Source: Salibaculum halophilum | GTDB taxonomy: Bacteria > Pseudomonadota > Alphaproteobacteria > Rhodobacterales > Rhodobacteraceae | NCBI RefSeq assembly: GCF_002094885.1 | Contig: NZ_MSIT01000017.1 | Span: 1 to 42,739, forward strand | Length of the DNA stretch: 42,739 nucleotides | Direction: 5' to 3' | Part shown: piece after piece, positions 19,393 to 28,711 of the stretch | Layout of the letters: every line of letters starts with the position of its first letter | How positions within the stretch are numbered: position 1 is the first letter of the stretch | Notes under the pieces: generated by a model | Told to the model about the DNA's origin: nothing | Databases searched by the model: none | The model's input: the letters and a program-made list of their open reading frames with translations, nothing else | Position numbers and translations under genes: made by a program

Positions 19393-20148
19393 ATGAGTTT
19401 GCAGGCCTGCGCCGAAATCGTCGAGCGCGGCGATCCCGACCGCTTTCTCGCCACCATGGCCGCCCCGCCCGCGGCGCGCGCGGTGCTGTTCCCGCTCTAC
19501 GCCTTCAACATCGAGGTCAGCCGCGCGCCCTGGGTGACCGAGGAGCCCATGATCGCCGAGATGCGTCTGCAATGGTGGCGCGACGCGCTGGAGGAAATCG
19601 CCGCCGACAGCCCGGTGCGCAGCCACGAGGTCACCCAGCAACTGGCCGAGGTGCTGGACGCGCAGGCGGCGCGGGCGCTGGATCGGACGGTCGCCGCCCG
19701 GCGCTGGGACATCTACCGCGAGCCCTTCGAGGATTCCGCGCATTTCGCGGAACACCTGGATGCCACGGCGGCCGAGCTGACGTGGCAGGCCGTGCGGCTG
19801 CTGGGCGGCGGCGCCGGGATCGCGGCGGAGGTGCGTGCGACGGGCTATGGCGCGGGACTGGTGCGGTTTCTGCAGGCGGTGCCCGAGCTTGAGGCGCGCG
19901 GGCGCATTCCGCTGGTCGATGGCCGGGCGCCGGCGATCCGCGAGCTGGCCAGCGCCGCCCTTCGGGCCATGCCGGACTGGCGCAGACTGCGCCGCCAGGT
20001 GCCCCGGCAGGCCCGCGCGGGTCTGCTGGAGGCCTGGCAGGCGCCGGTGCTTCTGCGCCAGATCGCTGCCGACCCGACCCGCGTGGCCCAGGGTCGCGTC
20101 GCCCTTAGCCCCTTTCGCAAGAAACTGCGCCTGATGCGCTGGGCCTGA
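19393..20148 (+). CDS. Squalene/phytoene-synthase-family protein, NDUFAF6-like
   Basis: A 251-residue member of the squalene/phytoene synthase fold. Markers are RFLATMAAPPAARAVLFPLYAFNIEVSRAPW and LQWWRDALEEI. The aspartate-rich DxxxD pairs needed for prenyl condensation are not clearly kept, which fits the mitochondrial complex I assembly factor NDUFAF6 and its alphaproteobacterial relatives rather than a true carotenoid enzyme. No carotenoid genes are nearby. The ATG at 19393 lies four bases after a strong hairpin and has no normal Shine-Dalgarno other than the G run in that hairpin. A role in complex I assembly is inferred from the family only. Confidence 0.8.
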   Translation: MSLQACAEIVERGDPDRFLATMAAPPAARAVLFPLYAFNIEVSRAPWVTEEPMIAEMRLQWWRDALEEIAADSPVRSHEVTQQLAEVLDAQAARALDRTVAARRWDIYREPFEDSAHFAEHLDATAAELTWQAVRLLGGGAGIAAEVRATGYGAGLVRFLQAVPELEARGRIPLVDGRAPAIRELASAALRAMPDWRRLRRQVPRQARAGLLEAWQAPVLLRQIAADPTRVAQGRVALSPFRKKLRLMRWA

Positions 20149-20160
20149 CGCGCTCAGGCC
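20142..20160. terminator. Hairpin holding both stop codons of two converging genes
   Basis: GGCCTGA, loop CGCGC, TCAGGCC: a perfect 7-bp stem. The TGA in the left arm ends the phytoene-synthase-like gene, and the complement of the TGA in the right arm ends the MFS gene. It is placed to act on both strands, although no T tract is present. Confidence 0.55.
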
Positions 20161-21416
20161 GTCCGCGCGTCCTCGGGCCGCAGCCACAGCCAGATCAGCG
20201 CCCCGCCTGCCAGGGCCAGGAAGGGCGCCATGGCCAGGTTGACGGCCGTCCAGCCGGCCTCGGCCGTACCGCCCGAACAGTTCATCAGCCCGCCCGAGGC
20301 CAGCGAGGCCAGTGTCACGCAGCCGAAGACGATGGTGTCGTTGAGGCCCTGCACCATGCCGCGATCCTGCGGTCCGTGCGAGGCGGCCAGCAGCGTCGTG
20401 GCGCCGATGAAGCCGAAGTTCCAGCCCACGCCCAGCAGGATCAGCGCGACGAAGAAATGTTCCAGCTGCACGCCGATCAGGGCGACTCCCCCGGCAACGG
20501 CGAGGATCAGCAGCCCCAGCGCCATGATTGGCCGCACCCCGAAGCGCGCGATCAGGTGCCCGGTAAAGAAGCTGGGCACATACATGGCCAGCACATGGGC
20601 CGAGACGACGTCGTTGGCGCGCGCCTCGGAATAGCCGCAGCCGACCACTGCCAGCGGTGTCGAGGTCATCACCAGGTTCATCAGCGCATAGGCGACCATG
20701 CCCACGACGATCGCTACCAGGATATGCGGGTCCGTCAGCAGCGCGCGGCGGCTGCGCGGGGGCGGGCCTGTCAGTTTCTCGGGGCCGGTGGCGCGGGTGC
20801 CCTTGGACAGGTCCAGCCCGAAGAACAGCCCCATGCCGGCCAGGTTCAGCGCGGCCACCGCCAGGTAGCTGCCCACAAAGGGCACGACGCTAGCGTCCAT
20901 CACCAGCTTGTTGAACTGCGGCCCGATGATCGCCGCCAGCAGACCCCCGGCCATGACGTAGGAAATCGCCTTGGGCCGGAAGGTATCCGAGGCGCGGTCG
21001 CTGGCGGCAAAGCGGTAGAAGCCCTGCGCGGACATGTAGATGCCCGTCAGATAGGAGCCCACGAGCATCAGCCAGAATTGCCCGATCCAGAGACCCCAGG
21101 CCGCGACAAGCGCCCCCGCGGCCCCGGCGCAGGCCCCGACCAGGAAGCCGAGACGCCGCCCGCGCGCCTGCATCAGCGGCGAGATCCAGGGCGCCGTGGT
21201 CATGGACCCGAAGACGATCAGCGAGATCGGCAGCGTCGCAAGGCAGGGATTGGGCGCCAGCATCTGCCCGGCCAGCCCGCCCACGGCGAAGATCATCGGC
21301 ATCTGCGCACCCAGCACGGCCTGGGCCAGGATCAGCACGATCACGTTGCGCCGGGCGGCCCGGTCATCCACGTTGGGGGCTGGCGCGTCGGAACTGGGGG
21401 CGGCGATATCGGTCAT
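20154..21416 (-). CDS. Major facilitator superfamily transporter
   Basis: A 420-residue membrane protein with about twelve hydrophobic helices, starting MTDIAAPSSDAPAPNVDD and then RNVIVLILAQAVLGAQMPMI. The loop after helix two has MQARGRRLGFLVG, a variant of the MFS GxxxDrxGRR signature. The central cytoplasmic loop is LDLSKGTRATGPEKLTGPPPRSR. The substrate cannot be deduced. The start is uncertain: ATG 21416 gives a normal N-terminus but lacks a good Shine-Dalgarno, and ATG 21473 would add 19 residues. It is divergent from the glycosylase gene. Confidence 0.85.
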   Translation of the reverse strand: MTDIAAPSSDAPAPNVDDRAARRNVIVLILAQAVLGAQMPMIFAVGGLAGQMLAPNPCLATLPISLIVFGSMTTAPWISPLMQARGRRLGFLVGACAGAAGALVAAWGLWIGQFWLMLVGSYLTGIYMSAQGFYRFAASDRASDTFRPKAISYVMAGGLLAAIIGPQFNKLVMDASVVPFVGSYLAVAALNLAGMGLFFGLDLSKGTRATGPEKLTGPPPRSRRALLTDPHILVAIVVGMVAYALMNLVMTSTPLAVVGCGYSEARANDVVSAHVLAMYVPSFFTGHLIARFGVRPIMALGLLILAVAGGVALIGVQLEHFFVALILLGVGWNFGFIGATTLLAASHGPQDRGMVQGLNDTIVFGCVTLASLASGGLMNCSGGTAEAGWTAVNLAMAPFLALAGGALIWLWLRPEDARTA

Positions 21417-21485
21417 TGCGTCGGAGTAGCCGCCCCGCCCGCCGAGGTCCAGCGCCGGAATGGTCGCACGCATGAGAAAAACGTC

Positions 21486-22118
21486 ATGAATGAAGCACCG
21501 ATCATCGACGGGCCGGCCGACCTCGAGGCGGGGATCACCGCGCTTTCGGCCCGCTGCCCGCGCATGGCCGCGGCCTATCGCCAGACCGGGCCGCTGCCGC
21601 TGCGGCGCAAGCCGGACGGGTTCGCGCAGCTTTTCGCGGCCATCGTCAGCCAGCAGGTCAGCGTGGCCAGCGCGCAGGCCATCTGGGGCCGCGTCGAAGC
21701 GGCGGGGCTGACGACGCCCGAGGCCGTCCTGGCGGCAGCGGACGACGAATTGCGCGCCGTTGGCCTGTCGCGGCCCAAGCAGCGCTACGCCCGGGCGCTG
21801 GCCGGAGCGGGGATCGACTATGACGGCCTGCGCGCCATGCCCGACGAGCAGGTGATCGCCACGCTGGTCGCCGTGCCCGGTATCGGCCGCTGGACGGCCG
21901 AGATCTACGCCACCTTCAGCCTCGGCCGAAGGGATGTCTTTGCCGCGGGCGATCTCGCGCTGCAGGAGTCGGCGCGCGCGCTATACGACCTGCCCGAGCG
22001 GCCCACAGATGGACAACTGCGGGGCATGGCCGAGGCCTGGTCGCCCTGGCGGGCGGTTGCGGCGCGGCTGCTCTGGGCCTACTACCGGGTCCACAAGGAC
22101 AGAGAGGGCATCGCATGA
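21486..22118 (+). CDS. DNA-3-methyladenine glycosylase II-like, HhH-GPD family
   Basis: A 210-residue base-excision repair glycosylase that removes alkylated purines. The helix-hairpin-helix LVAVPGIGRWTAEI lies at 127-140, followed by FSLGRRDVFAAGDLALQ with the catalytic Asp156. FAAIVSQQVSVASAQAIW near 50-67 is the conserved substrate helix. It lacks the N-terminal domain of E. coli AlkA, as do many alphaproteobacterial members. The ATG at 21486 is close to the divergent MFS gene, so they may share a regulatory region. Its TGA overlaps the ATG of the esterase gene (ATGA), making a two-gene unit. Confidence 0.9.
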   Translation: MNEAPIIDGPADLEAGITALSARCPRMAAAYRQTGPLPLRRKPDGFAQLFAAIVSQQVSVASAQAIWGRVEAAGLTTPEAVLAAADDELRAVGLSRPKQRYARALAGAGIDYDGLRAMPDEQVIATLVAVPGIGRWTAEIYATFSLGRRDVFAAGDLALQESARALYDLPERPTDGQLRGMAEAWSPWRAVAARLLWAYYRVHKDREGIA

Positions 22119-22783
22119 CACGGGTATTGCAGGCAGGGCGGGTGGCACCTGTTTCGGGCGAGATGCGCTCGGCGGTGGTCTTCCTGCATGGCTACGGGGC
22201 CAACGGGCAGGATCTTCTGGGCCTGGCCGAGCCGCTGGGCGAACACCTGCCCGACACGGCATTTTTCGCCCCCGACGCGCCCGAGACCTGTTCGGCCGCG
22301 CCCGTAGGGCTGCAATGGTTCCCGATCCCCTGGATCGACGGGTCGTCCGAGGAAGAGGCGCGGGCGGGCATGGCCCGGGCCTCCGCCGATCTCGATGCCT
22401 TTCTCGACGGGCTGATGGTGGACGAGGACCTGATGCCCGAACAGGTGCTGGTCTTCGGCTTTTCGCAAGGCACCATGCTGGCGCTGCACGTGATCCCCCG
22501 GCGCGAGGATGCCATCGCGGGTCTCTGCGCCTTTTCCGGGCGGCTTCTGGAACCCGAGCTGCTGGCCGACGAGGTCGTGGTGCGCCCGCCGGTCCTGCTG
22601 GTGCACGGCGATCAGGACGAGGTGGTGCCGGCGCAGTCCATGCCCGACGCCGCCGAGGCGCTGGAGGCCGCCGGTTGGCAAGACGTCTATGCCCACATCC
22701 AGAAGGGCACCGGCCACGGCATCGCCAACGACGGGCTGTCGGTGGCGCTGGCCTTCATGCGCGATCGGCTGGGCTACACCTGA
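22115..22783 (+). CDS. Alpha/beta-hydrolase, carboxylesterase/phospholipase family
   Basis: A 222-residue cytoplasmic hydrolase of the carboxylesterase/acyl-protein-thioesterase family. The catalytic triad is visible: Ser117 in GFSQG, Asp168 in HGDQDEVVP and His201 in GTGHGI. The oxyanion region is FLHGYGANGQDL. The family acts on short-chain esters or lysophospholipids; the natural substrate is not known here. It has no signal peptide. The start overlaps the stop of the glycosylase gene by four bases, so the two are co-translated, although a functional link is not obvious. Confidence 0.9.
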   Translation: MTRVLQAGRVAPVSGEMRSAVVFLHGYGANGQDLLGLAEPLGEHLPDTAFFAPDAPETCSAAPVGLQWFPIPWIDGSSEEEARAGMARASADLDAFLDGLMVDEDLMPEQVLVFGFSQGTMLALHVIPRREDAIAGLCAFSGRLLEPELLADEVVVRPPVLLVHGDQDEVVPAQSMPDAAEALEAAGWQDVYAHIQKGTGHGIANDGLSVALAFMRDRLGYT

Positions 22784-22872
22784 GCACGGTGAGCTGGTCC
22801 TGCCGGCCTGTCACCCTACCGTTACGGAATCGGCGTAGCTAACCGGCGTGCGGCCTTGACCACATATGGGAC

Positions 22873-22900
22873 TTGCCTAGTCGGAATCGCCATATATAGT
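22873..22900 (+). promoter_or_regulatory. Possible sigma-70-type promoter before the HNH gene
   Basis: TTGCCT at 22873-22878 and TATAGT at 22895-22900 with a 16-base spacer, in an AT-rich island (CATATATAGTTAG) that stands out from the surroundings, about 75 bases upstream of the start codon. Confidence 0.4.
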
Positions 22901-22974
22901 TAGGGTCAGGCAGGGGCGGGGCTCCCGCTCTGGTGCCACACAACAAGGCAGGCAGGGCGAGGATGGAGTCCCCC

Positions 22975-23559
22975 ATGGACGGCGATTTCAGGACGGAATT
23001 TGTCAGGGAACCGGCGGCGCTGAAACAGCACCCGGCGCTGGTGCTCAATGCCGATTACCGGCCGCTGTCATATTACCCGCTGTCGCTCTGGCCGTGGCAG
23101 GACGCGGTCAAGGCGGCCTTTCTCGACCGGGTGGACATCATCGCCGAATACGACGAGGTCGCCCGCAGTCCCTCGATGCGGATACGGATACCCTCGGTCG
23201 TCGTCCTAAAGGATTACGTCAAACCCCAGAAGCGCGTGGCCTTCACGCGCTTCAATCTTTTTCTGAGGGATGAATTCTGCTGCCAGTACTGCGGCTCGCG
23301 CGGGGATCTGACCTTCGATCACGTGGTGCCGCGCGCGGCGGGCGGCGTGACCAGCTGGGAAAACGTCGTCGCCGCCTGTTCGCGCTGCAACCTCAAGAAG
23401 GGCAGCAAGTCACTGCGCCGCTCGGGGCTGTCCCTGCGCAAGCCGCCCCGCCGCCCCGGTGCCGAGGAACTGCGCAACATGGGCCGCCGCTTCCCGCCCG
23501 GTCACCTTCACGAGACCTGGCTCGACTTCCTTTACTGGGACAGCGAGTTGGAGGCCTGA
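22975..23559 (+). CDS. HNH endonuclease-domain protein
   Basis: A 194-residue protein with a C-terminal HNH nuclease domain: zinc-ribbon Cys103/Cys106 (CQYC), the catalytic DHVVPR (Asp115-His116), Asn130 in SWENVVAACSRCN and Cys135/Cys138. The N-terminal 90 residues (LVLNADYRPLSYYPLSLWPW) are typical of a widespread bacterial family of solitary HNH proteins whose role is unknown. The ATG at 22975 is preferred because GGAG lies six bases ahead; in-frame ATGs at 22933 and 22963 have poor spacing. No methylase or phage gene is adjacent, so it is not part of an evident restriction system. Confidence 0.88.
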   Translation: MDGDFRTEFVREPAALKQHPALVLNADYRPLSYYPLSLWPWQDAVKAAFLDRVDIIAEYDEVARSPSMRIRIPSVVVLKDYVKPQKRVAFTRFNLFLRDEFCCQYCGSRGDLTFDHVVPRAAGGVTSWENVVAACSRCNLKKGSKSLRRSGLSLRKPPRRPGAEELRNMGRRFPPGHLHETWLDFLYWDSELEA

Positions 23560-23657
23560 CCCCGCCGCTGCGGCCGCAGGTCGCCTGTCCGAGGTTTTCT
23601 CTTGCGTCACGCGGGCGTGGCGATATCTTGAGCGTAAGAGTCGGGAAAGGGGCGGCC

Positions 23658-23924
23658 ATGATCGTCTGCCAGTGTCAGAACATCACCGAAACGGATATCC
23701 ACGCTGCCATCGACTGGATGCGCCGCTCGGATTCGGAGACGCTGATCACGCCGGGCAAGGTCTACCGCGCCTTGGGCAAGGCCGCCGACTGCGGTGGCTG
23801 CATGCCGCTGTTTCTCGACACCATGCGCCGCAACCCCGCCCTCGAGGTGCCGGTCGAACTGACCGGGCTGCGCAGGGGCGAAGACGACGACGGCACGCCC
23901 CGGGAAATCGCGGTGGACGGCTAG
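23658..23924 (+). CDS. bfd: Bacterioferritin-associated ferredoxin-like [2Fe-2S] protein
   Basis: An 88-residue BFD-like Fe-S protein with cysteines at 4, 6, 45 and 48 (CQC near the start, CGGC later), the standard pattern for one [2Fe-2S] cluster. In characterised systems Bfd docks on bacterioferritin and delivers electrons that release stored iron. The ATG at 23658 follows AAAGGGG, and the first cysteine comes at once, as in the family. The C-terminal extension (ELTGLRRGEDDDGTPREIAVDG) goes beyond E. coli Bfd and is acidic. It lies 55 bases ahead of bfr, so storage and release genes are paired. Confidence 0.9.
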   Translation: MIVCQCQNITETDIHAAIDWMRRSDSETLITPGKVYRALGKAADCGGCMPLFLDTMRRNPALEVPVELTGLRRGEDDDGTPREIAVDG

Positions 23925-23934
23925 AAACTTTGGG

Positions 23935-23951
23935 ACAACTCACTAAGTTGT
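23935..23951. promoter_or_regulatory. Inverted repeat between bfd and bfr
   Basis: ACAACT-N5-AGTTGT, a 6-bp inverted repeat 29 bases upstream of the bfr start. It may be an operator for an iron-responsive regulator or a small hairpin. It does not match an Irr box as I know it. Confidence 0.3.
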
Positions 23952-23979
23952 GGGCGGATCGAAAGGAAAGGATCACGCC

Positions 23980-24462
23980 ATGAAGGGCGACGAAAAAGTC
24001 ATCGAATATCTCAACCGCGCCCTGCGGAGCGAGCTGACAGCGATCAACCAGTACTGGCTGCACTACCGCCTGCAGGAGGACTGGGGCGTCTCGCACATGG
24101 CCGCCAAGAGTCGCGAAGAAAGCATCGAGGAGATGCACCACGCCGACAAGCTGGTGGACCGCATCATCTTTCTCGGCGGGCACCCCAACCTGCAAAAGCT
24201 CGACCCGCTGCGCATCGGCCAGACCCCGCGCGAGACCCTCGATTGCGACCTGGCCGCCGAGCAGGAGGCGCGCGCGCTTTACAAGGAGGCGCGCGAACAC
24301 TGCCACGCCGCCGGTGATTACGTGACCATGAAGCTCTTCGAGGAGCTGCTGGCCGACGAGGAAGGCCATATCGACTTCCTCGAAACCCAGATCGAGCTTT
24401 ACGACCGTCTGGGCGAGGCCGGCTATATGCAGGTCAACGCCGTCAAGATGGACGAGGCGTAA
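23980..24462 (+). CDS. bfr: Bacterioferritin
   Basis: A 160-residue iron-storage protein that forms a 24-subunit shell with haem between subunit pairs. All ferroxidase ligands are in the expected places: Glu18, Glu51, His54, Glu94, Glu127 and His130. The haem ligand Met52 (IEEMHHADK) makes this a true bacterioferritin rather than a ferritin. The ATG at 23980 has AAGGAAAGGA upstream. It follows bfd in the same direction and is closed by a strong hairpin at 24486-24518. It stores iron oxidatively in the cytoplasm, and Bfd probably releases it. Confidence 0.97.
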   Translation: MKGDEKVIEYLNRALRSELTAINQYWLHYRLQEDWGVSHMAAKSREESIEEMHHADKLVDRIIFLGGHPNLQKLDPLRIGQTPRETLDCDLAAEQEARALYKEAREHCHAAGDYVTMKLFEELLADEEGHIDFLETQIELYDRLGEAGYMQVNAVKMDEA

Positions 24463-24485
24463 CACCCCACGGTTCTTACCGTCCC

Positions 24486-24518
24486 ATCGGCTGCCGCGGC
24501 GCGCGCCCGGCAGCCGAT
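24486..24518 (+). terminator. Terminator of bfr
   Basis: ATCGGCTGCCG and CGGCAGCCGAT form a perfect 11-bp stem with an 11-base loop, followed by TT, 24 bases after the bfr stop codon. Confidence 0.7.
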
Positions 24519-24626
24519 TTGCGTTCGTGGCAGGGATACGGGGTTGTGTTTTTTCCGCAGCGGACTCAGGCTCGCCCCGTAAGGCCCGCGCTGGACTTCC
24601 CGGCGGCCCGGGGATAGGACGATAGC

Positions 24627-24638
24627 GTTAGCGCTAAC
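24627..24638. promoter_or_regulatory. Palindromic operator upstream of zwf-pgl-pgi
   Basis: Perfect palindrome GTTAGCGCTAAC, identical to the site before edd-eda, 33-44 bases ahead of the zwf start codon and before its ribosome-binding site (AAGGAGAG). Confidence 0.7.
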
Positions 24639-24670
24639 CCCACCCCGCCGCAGACCAAGAAGGAGAGCCC

Positions 24671-26125
24671 ATGGTTTCGCGCGTCATCCCGGTCGACGAT
24701 TTCGACCTCGTGATTTTCGGCGGTACGGGTGACCTGGCCCGGCGCAAGATCCTGCCGGGGCTCTACCGGCGCTGCATGTCGGGGCAGGTGCCCGACGGCG
24801 CGCGAATCGTGGCCGCGGCCCGGTCAGAGACCGATACCGATGGCTATCGCCAGATGATCCGCGCGGCGATTGCCGAATTCGGCGGCCCCGAGGCGCACGA
24901 CGACACGGCGGTTGAGCGTTTTCTGGCCCGGTTGCACTATGTGCCCGTGGACGCCCGAGGCGAGGACGGCTGGCAGGCGCTGCACGACACGTTGCGCGAT
25001 GGTGTCATCAAGGCCTTCTATTTCTCGGTCGGGCCGGGCCTGTTCGGTGACCTTGCCGAGCGGCTGCTGACCCACGGGATCGCCGATGCCGACAGCCGCG
25101 TGGTGGTCGAAAAGCCCTTCGGCCGCGACCTCGGATCGGCCCGCGCGCTCAACGCCACACTGGCGCGGCATTTCAACGAGGATCAGATCTACCGGATCGA
25201 CCATTACCTGGGCAAGGAAACCGTCCAGAACCTCATGGCGGTGCGCTTCGGCAATGTCCTGTTCGAGCCGCTCTGGAACAATCACTACGTCGATCACATC
25301 CAGATCACCGTGGCCGAGACCGTGGGCGTCGAGGGGCGCGGCGCCTATTACGACAAGTCCGGTGCGATGCGGGACATGGTGCAGAACCACCTGATGCAGC
25401 TTTTGTGCCTGATCGCGATGGAACCGCCCAGCATGTTCGACGCCGACGCGGTGCGCGACGAGAAGCTCAAGGTGATCCGCGCGCTACAGCCCGTAGATCA
25501 CCATCACATCGTGCGCGGCCAGTATGACGCCGCCGGGGCCAGCCCCGGCTATCGCGACGATGCCGAGGACCCGCGTAGCCATACCGAGAGCTTCGTCGCG
25601 CTCAAGGCGCATATCAACAACTGGCGCTGGGCGGGCGTGCCCTTCTACCTGCGCACCGGCAAGAAGCTCAAGGCGCGCAGCTCCGAGATCGCCGTGGTCT
25701 TCAAGGACCTTGGTCACTCGATCTTTCCGGGCGACGAGGCGCGCCACCGTAACATCCTGTCGATCCAGTTGCAGCCCAACGAGGGCATCAAGCTGCAAGT
25801 GACGATCAAGGAACCGGGGCCGGGCGGCATGCGTCTCGTTGACGTGCCGCTGGACATGACCTTTGCCGAGGCGCTGGGCCCCGATGCCGAGGGCGTGCCG
25901 GATGCCTACGAGCGGCTCATCATGGACGTGATCCGGGGCAACCAGACGCTGTTCATGCGCGGCGACGAGGTCGAGGCCGCCTGGGCCTGGACCGACCCGA
26001 TCATCGCGGGCTGGGTGGCGCGCGGCGATGTTCCCAAGCTATATGACCAAGGGTCTTCGGGGCCCGAGGATGCCCTGATGCTGCTGCATCGTGACGGCCG
26101 GAAATGGCGTGATATCAAGGAGTAA
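24671..26125 (+). CDS. zwf: Glucose-6-phosphate 1-dehydrogenase
   Basis: Oxidises glucose 6-phosphate to 6-phosphogluconolactone with NAD(P)+, feeding the Entner-Doudoroff and pentose phosphate routes. The 484-residue length is typical. The dinucleotide-binding GGTGDLARRK lies at 17-26, and the active-site signature RIDHYLGKETVQN near 175-187 contains the catalytic histidine region. AAGGAGAG precedes the ATG. It is the first gene of a zwf-pgl-pgi operon; pgl follows after four bases. The palindromic operator directly upstream suggests sugar-dependent control shared with edd-eda. Confidence 0.98.
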   Translation: MVSRVIPVDDFDLVIFGGTGDLARRKILPGLYRRCMSGQVPDGARIVAAARSETDTDGYRQMIRAAIAEFGGPEAHDDTAVERFLARLHYVPVDARGEDGWQALHDTLRDGVIKAFYFSVGPGLFGDLAERLLTHGIADADSRVVVEKPFGRDLGSARALNATLARHFNEDQIYRIDHYLGKETVQNLMAVRFGNVLFEPLWNNHYVDHIQITVAETVGVEGRGAYYDKSGAMRDMVQNHLMQLLCLIAMEPPSMFDADAVRDEKLKVIRALQPVDHHHIVRGQYDAAGASPGYRDDAEDPRSHTESFVALKAHINNWRWAGVPFYLRTGKKLKARSSEIAVVFKDLGHSIFPGDEARHRNILSIQLQPNEGIKLQVTIKEPGPGGMRLVDVPLDMTFAEALGPDAEGVPDAYERLIMDVIRGNQTLFMRGDEVEAAWAWTDPIIAGWVARGDVPKLYDQGSSGPEDALMLLHRDGRKWRDIKE

Positions 26126-26129
26126 TCTC

Positions 26130-26804
26130 ATGGAGCTCATTGAATACCCCGACTCCGAGATGATGATGATGAACCTCGCCAACCGGATCGCGGGCGAGCT
26201 TGAGAACGTGCTGTTTCAGAACGACACGGCCTCGCTCGCCGTACCCGGCGGCACCACACCCGGGCCGGTGTTCGATTCGCTCTGCGCGGCCGGGCGGATC
26301 GACTGGGCGCGGGTCAACGTCATGCTGACCGACGAACGCTGGGTGCCCGAGACGGACGCGCGGTCGAACACGCGGCTGTTGCGCGAGCGGCTCCTGATCG
26401 ACAAGGCCGCCGCGGCCCGCCACGTGCCGCTCTATGCCGAGGCCGCCGCCCCCGAAGACAGGCTGGAGGATCTGGCGCAGGGCGTGGCCGGTTGCCTGCC
26501 ACTCTCGGTCTGCCTGCTGGGCATGGGGGCGGACATGCACACGGCCTCGCTCTTTCCCGGGGCCGATCAACTGGAGGCGGCGCTGAGCGGTGACGCGGTA
26601 CTGTACGCCATGCGCGCGCCCGGCGTGCCCGAGGCGCGCGTCACGCTCTCGGCGCGGGTGCTCAAGGATGCCATGAATTGCCACGTGGTCATCACCGGCC
26701 ACGAGAAACGCGAAGCCCTGGAAAAGGCCCGCAACCTTCCCCCCGAGGAGGCCCCGATCGCGGCCGTCCTGCCGGGGGCCACGGTGCACTGGGCGGAAAG
26801 CTGA
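26130..26804 (+). CDS. pgl: 6-phosphogluconolactonase
   Basis: Hydrolyses 6-phosphogluconolactone, the product of Zwf, to 6-phosphogluconate. The 224-residue protein has the SOL/DevB-type motifs: SLAVPGGTTPGPVFD near 42-56, VMLTDERWVP near 77-86 and GMGADMHTASLFPG near 143-156. The ATG at 26130 follows AAGGAG; an earlier in-frame start inside zwf is rejected. It is four bases behind zwf and three bases ahead of pgi, clearly one transcript. Confidence 0.96.
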   Translation: MELIEYPDSEMMMMNLANRIAGELENVLFQNDTASLAVPGGTTPGPVFDSLCAAGRIDWARVNVMLTDERWVPETDARSNTRLLRERLLIDKAAAARHVPLYAEAAAPEDRLEDLAQGVAGCLPLSVCLLGMGADMHTASLFPGADQLEAALSGDAVLYAMRAPGVPEARVTLSARVLKDAMNCHVVITGHEKREALEKARNLPPEEAPIAAVLPGATVHWAES

Positions 26805-26807
26805 CCC

Positions 26808-28406
<1,599 letters not shown>

Positions 28407-28413
28407 CCGGGCG

Positions 28414-28505
28414 CGCGGCCGGTCGACCGGCCGCGGTCGCGCTCCGTCACCGGAGCGCGCACGCGATTGCGCAATCGCGTGGTCCCGCAGCGTCGACGCT
28501 GCGGG
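28414..28505. repeat. Array of four adjacent 22-bp palindromes
   Basis: Four different inverted repeats, each spanning exactly 22 bp, stand head to tail: 28414-28435 (half CGCGGCCGGTC), 28438-28459 (arm CGCGCTCCG with loop TCAC), 28460-28481 (half CACGCGATTGC) and 28484-28505 (half CCCGCAGCGTC). All stems are perfect; spacers are 2, 0 and 2 bases. The arms are unrelated to each other except that the first and last are centred on GTCGAC. They lie between pgi and the converging tRNA-Gly and may terminate transcription from both sides, though no T tract is present. Confidence 0.85.
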
Positions 28506-28531
28506 CTTATGAAGCCGACTGTCGGTAAACT

Positions 28532-28605
28532 TGGAGCGGGTAACGGGAATCGAACCCGTAACTTAAGCTTGGGAAGCTCGCGTGATACCTTTTCACCATA
28601 CCCGC
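28532..28605 (-). tRNA. tRNA-Gly (anticodon CCC)
   Basis: A complete cloverleaf on the minus strand. The 7-bp acceptor stem is GCGGGTA/TACCCGC, the D stem GTGA/TCAC, the anticodon loop TTCCCAA with anticodon CCC (reads GGG), and the T arm ACGGG-TTCGATT-CCCGT. The discriminator base is T and CCA is encoded. The first anticodon-stem pair (C-A) is mismatched. The loop matches the E. coli GlyU tRNA. No integrase or attachment-site duplication is visible near its 3' end. Confidence 0.95.
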
Positions 28606-28711
28606 TTTAGGAGCCGCTGTTTACGCTCGGCCGGCGGGGCAGGTCAAGGGGGTCGCGACGGATGGCCGGCGCGGGCCGCGCGCCGTTTGCGGCGGCGCGG
28701 CCCCGGTCCGG

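Noticed and set aside
28500-28700. Integration site at tRNA-Gly
   Set aside because: No repeat of the tRNA 3' end and no integrase gene near it; neighbours look resident.
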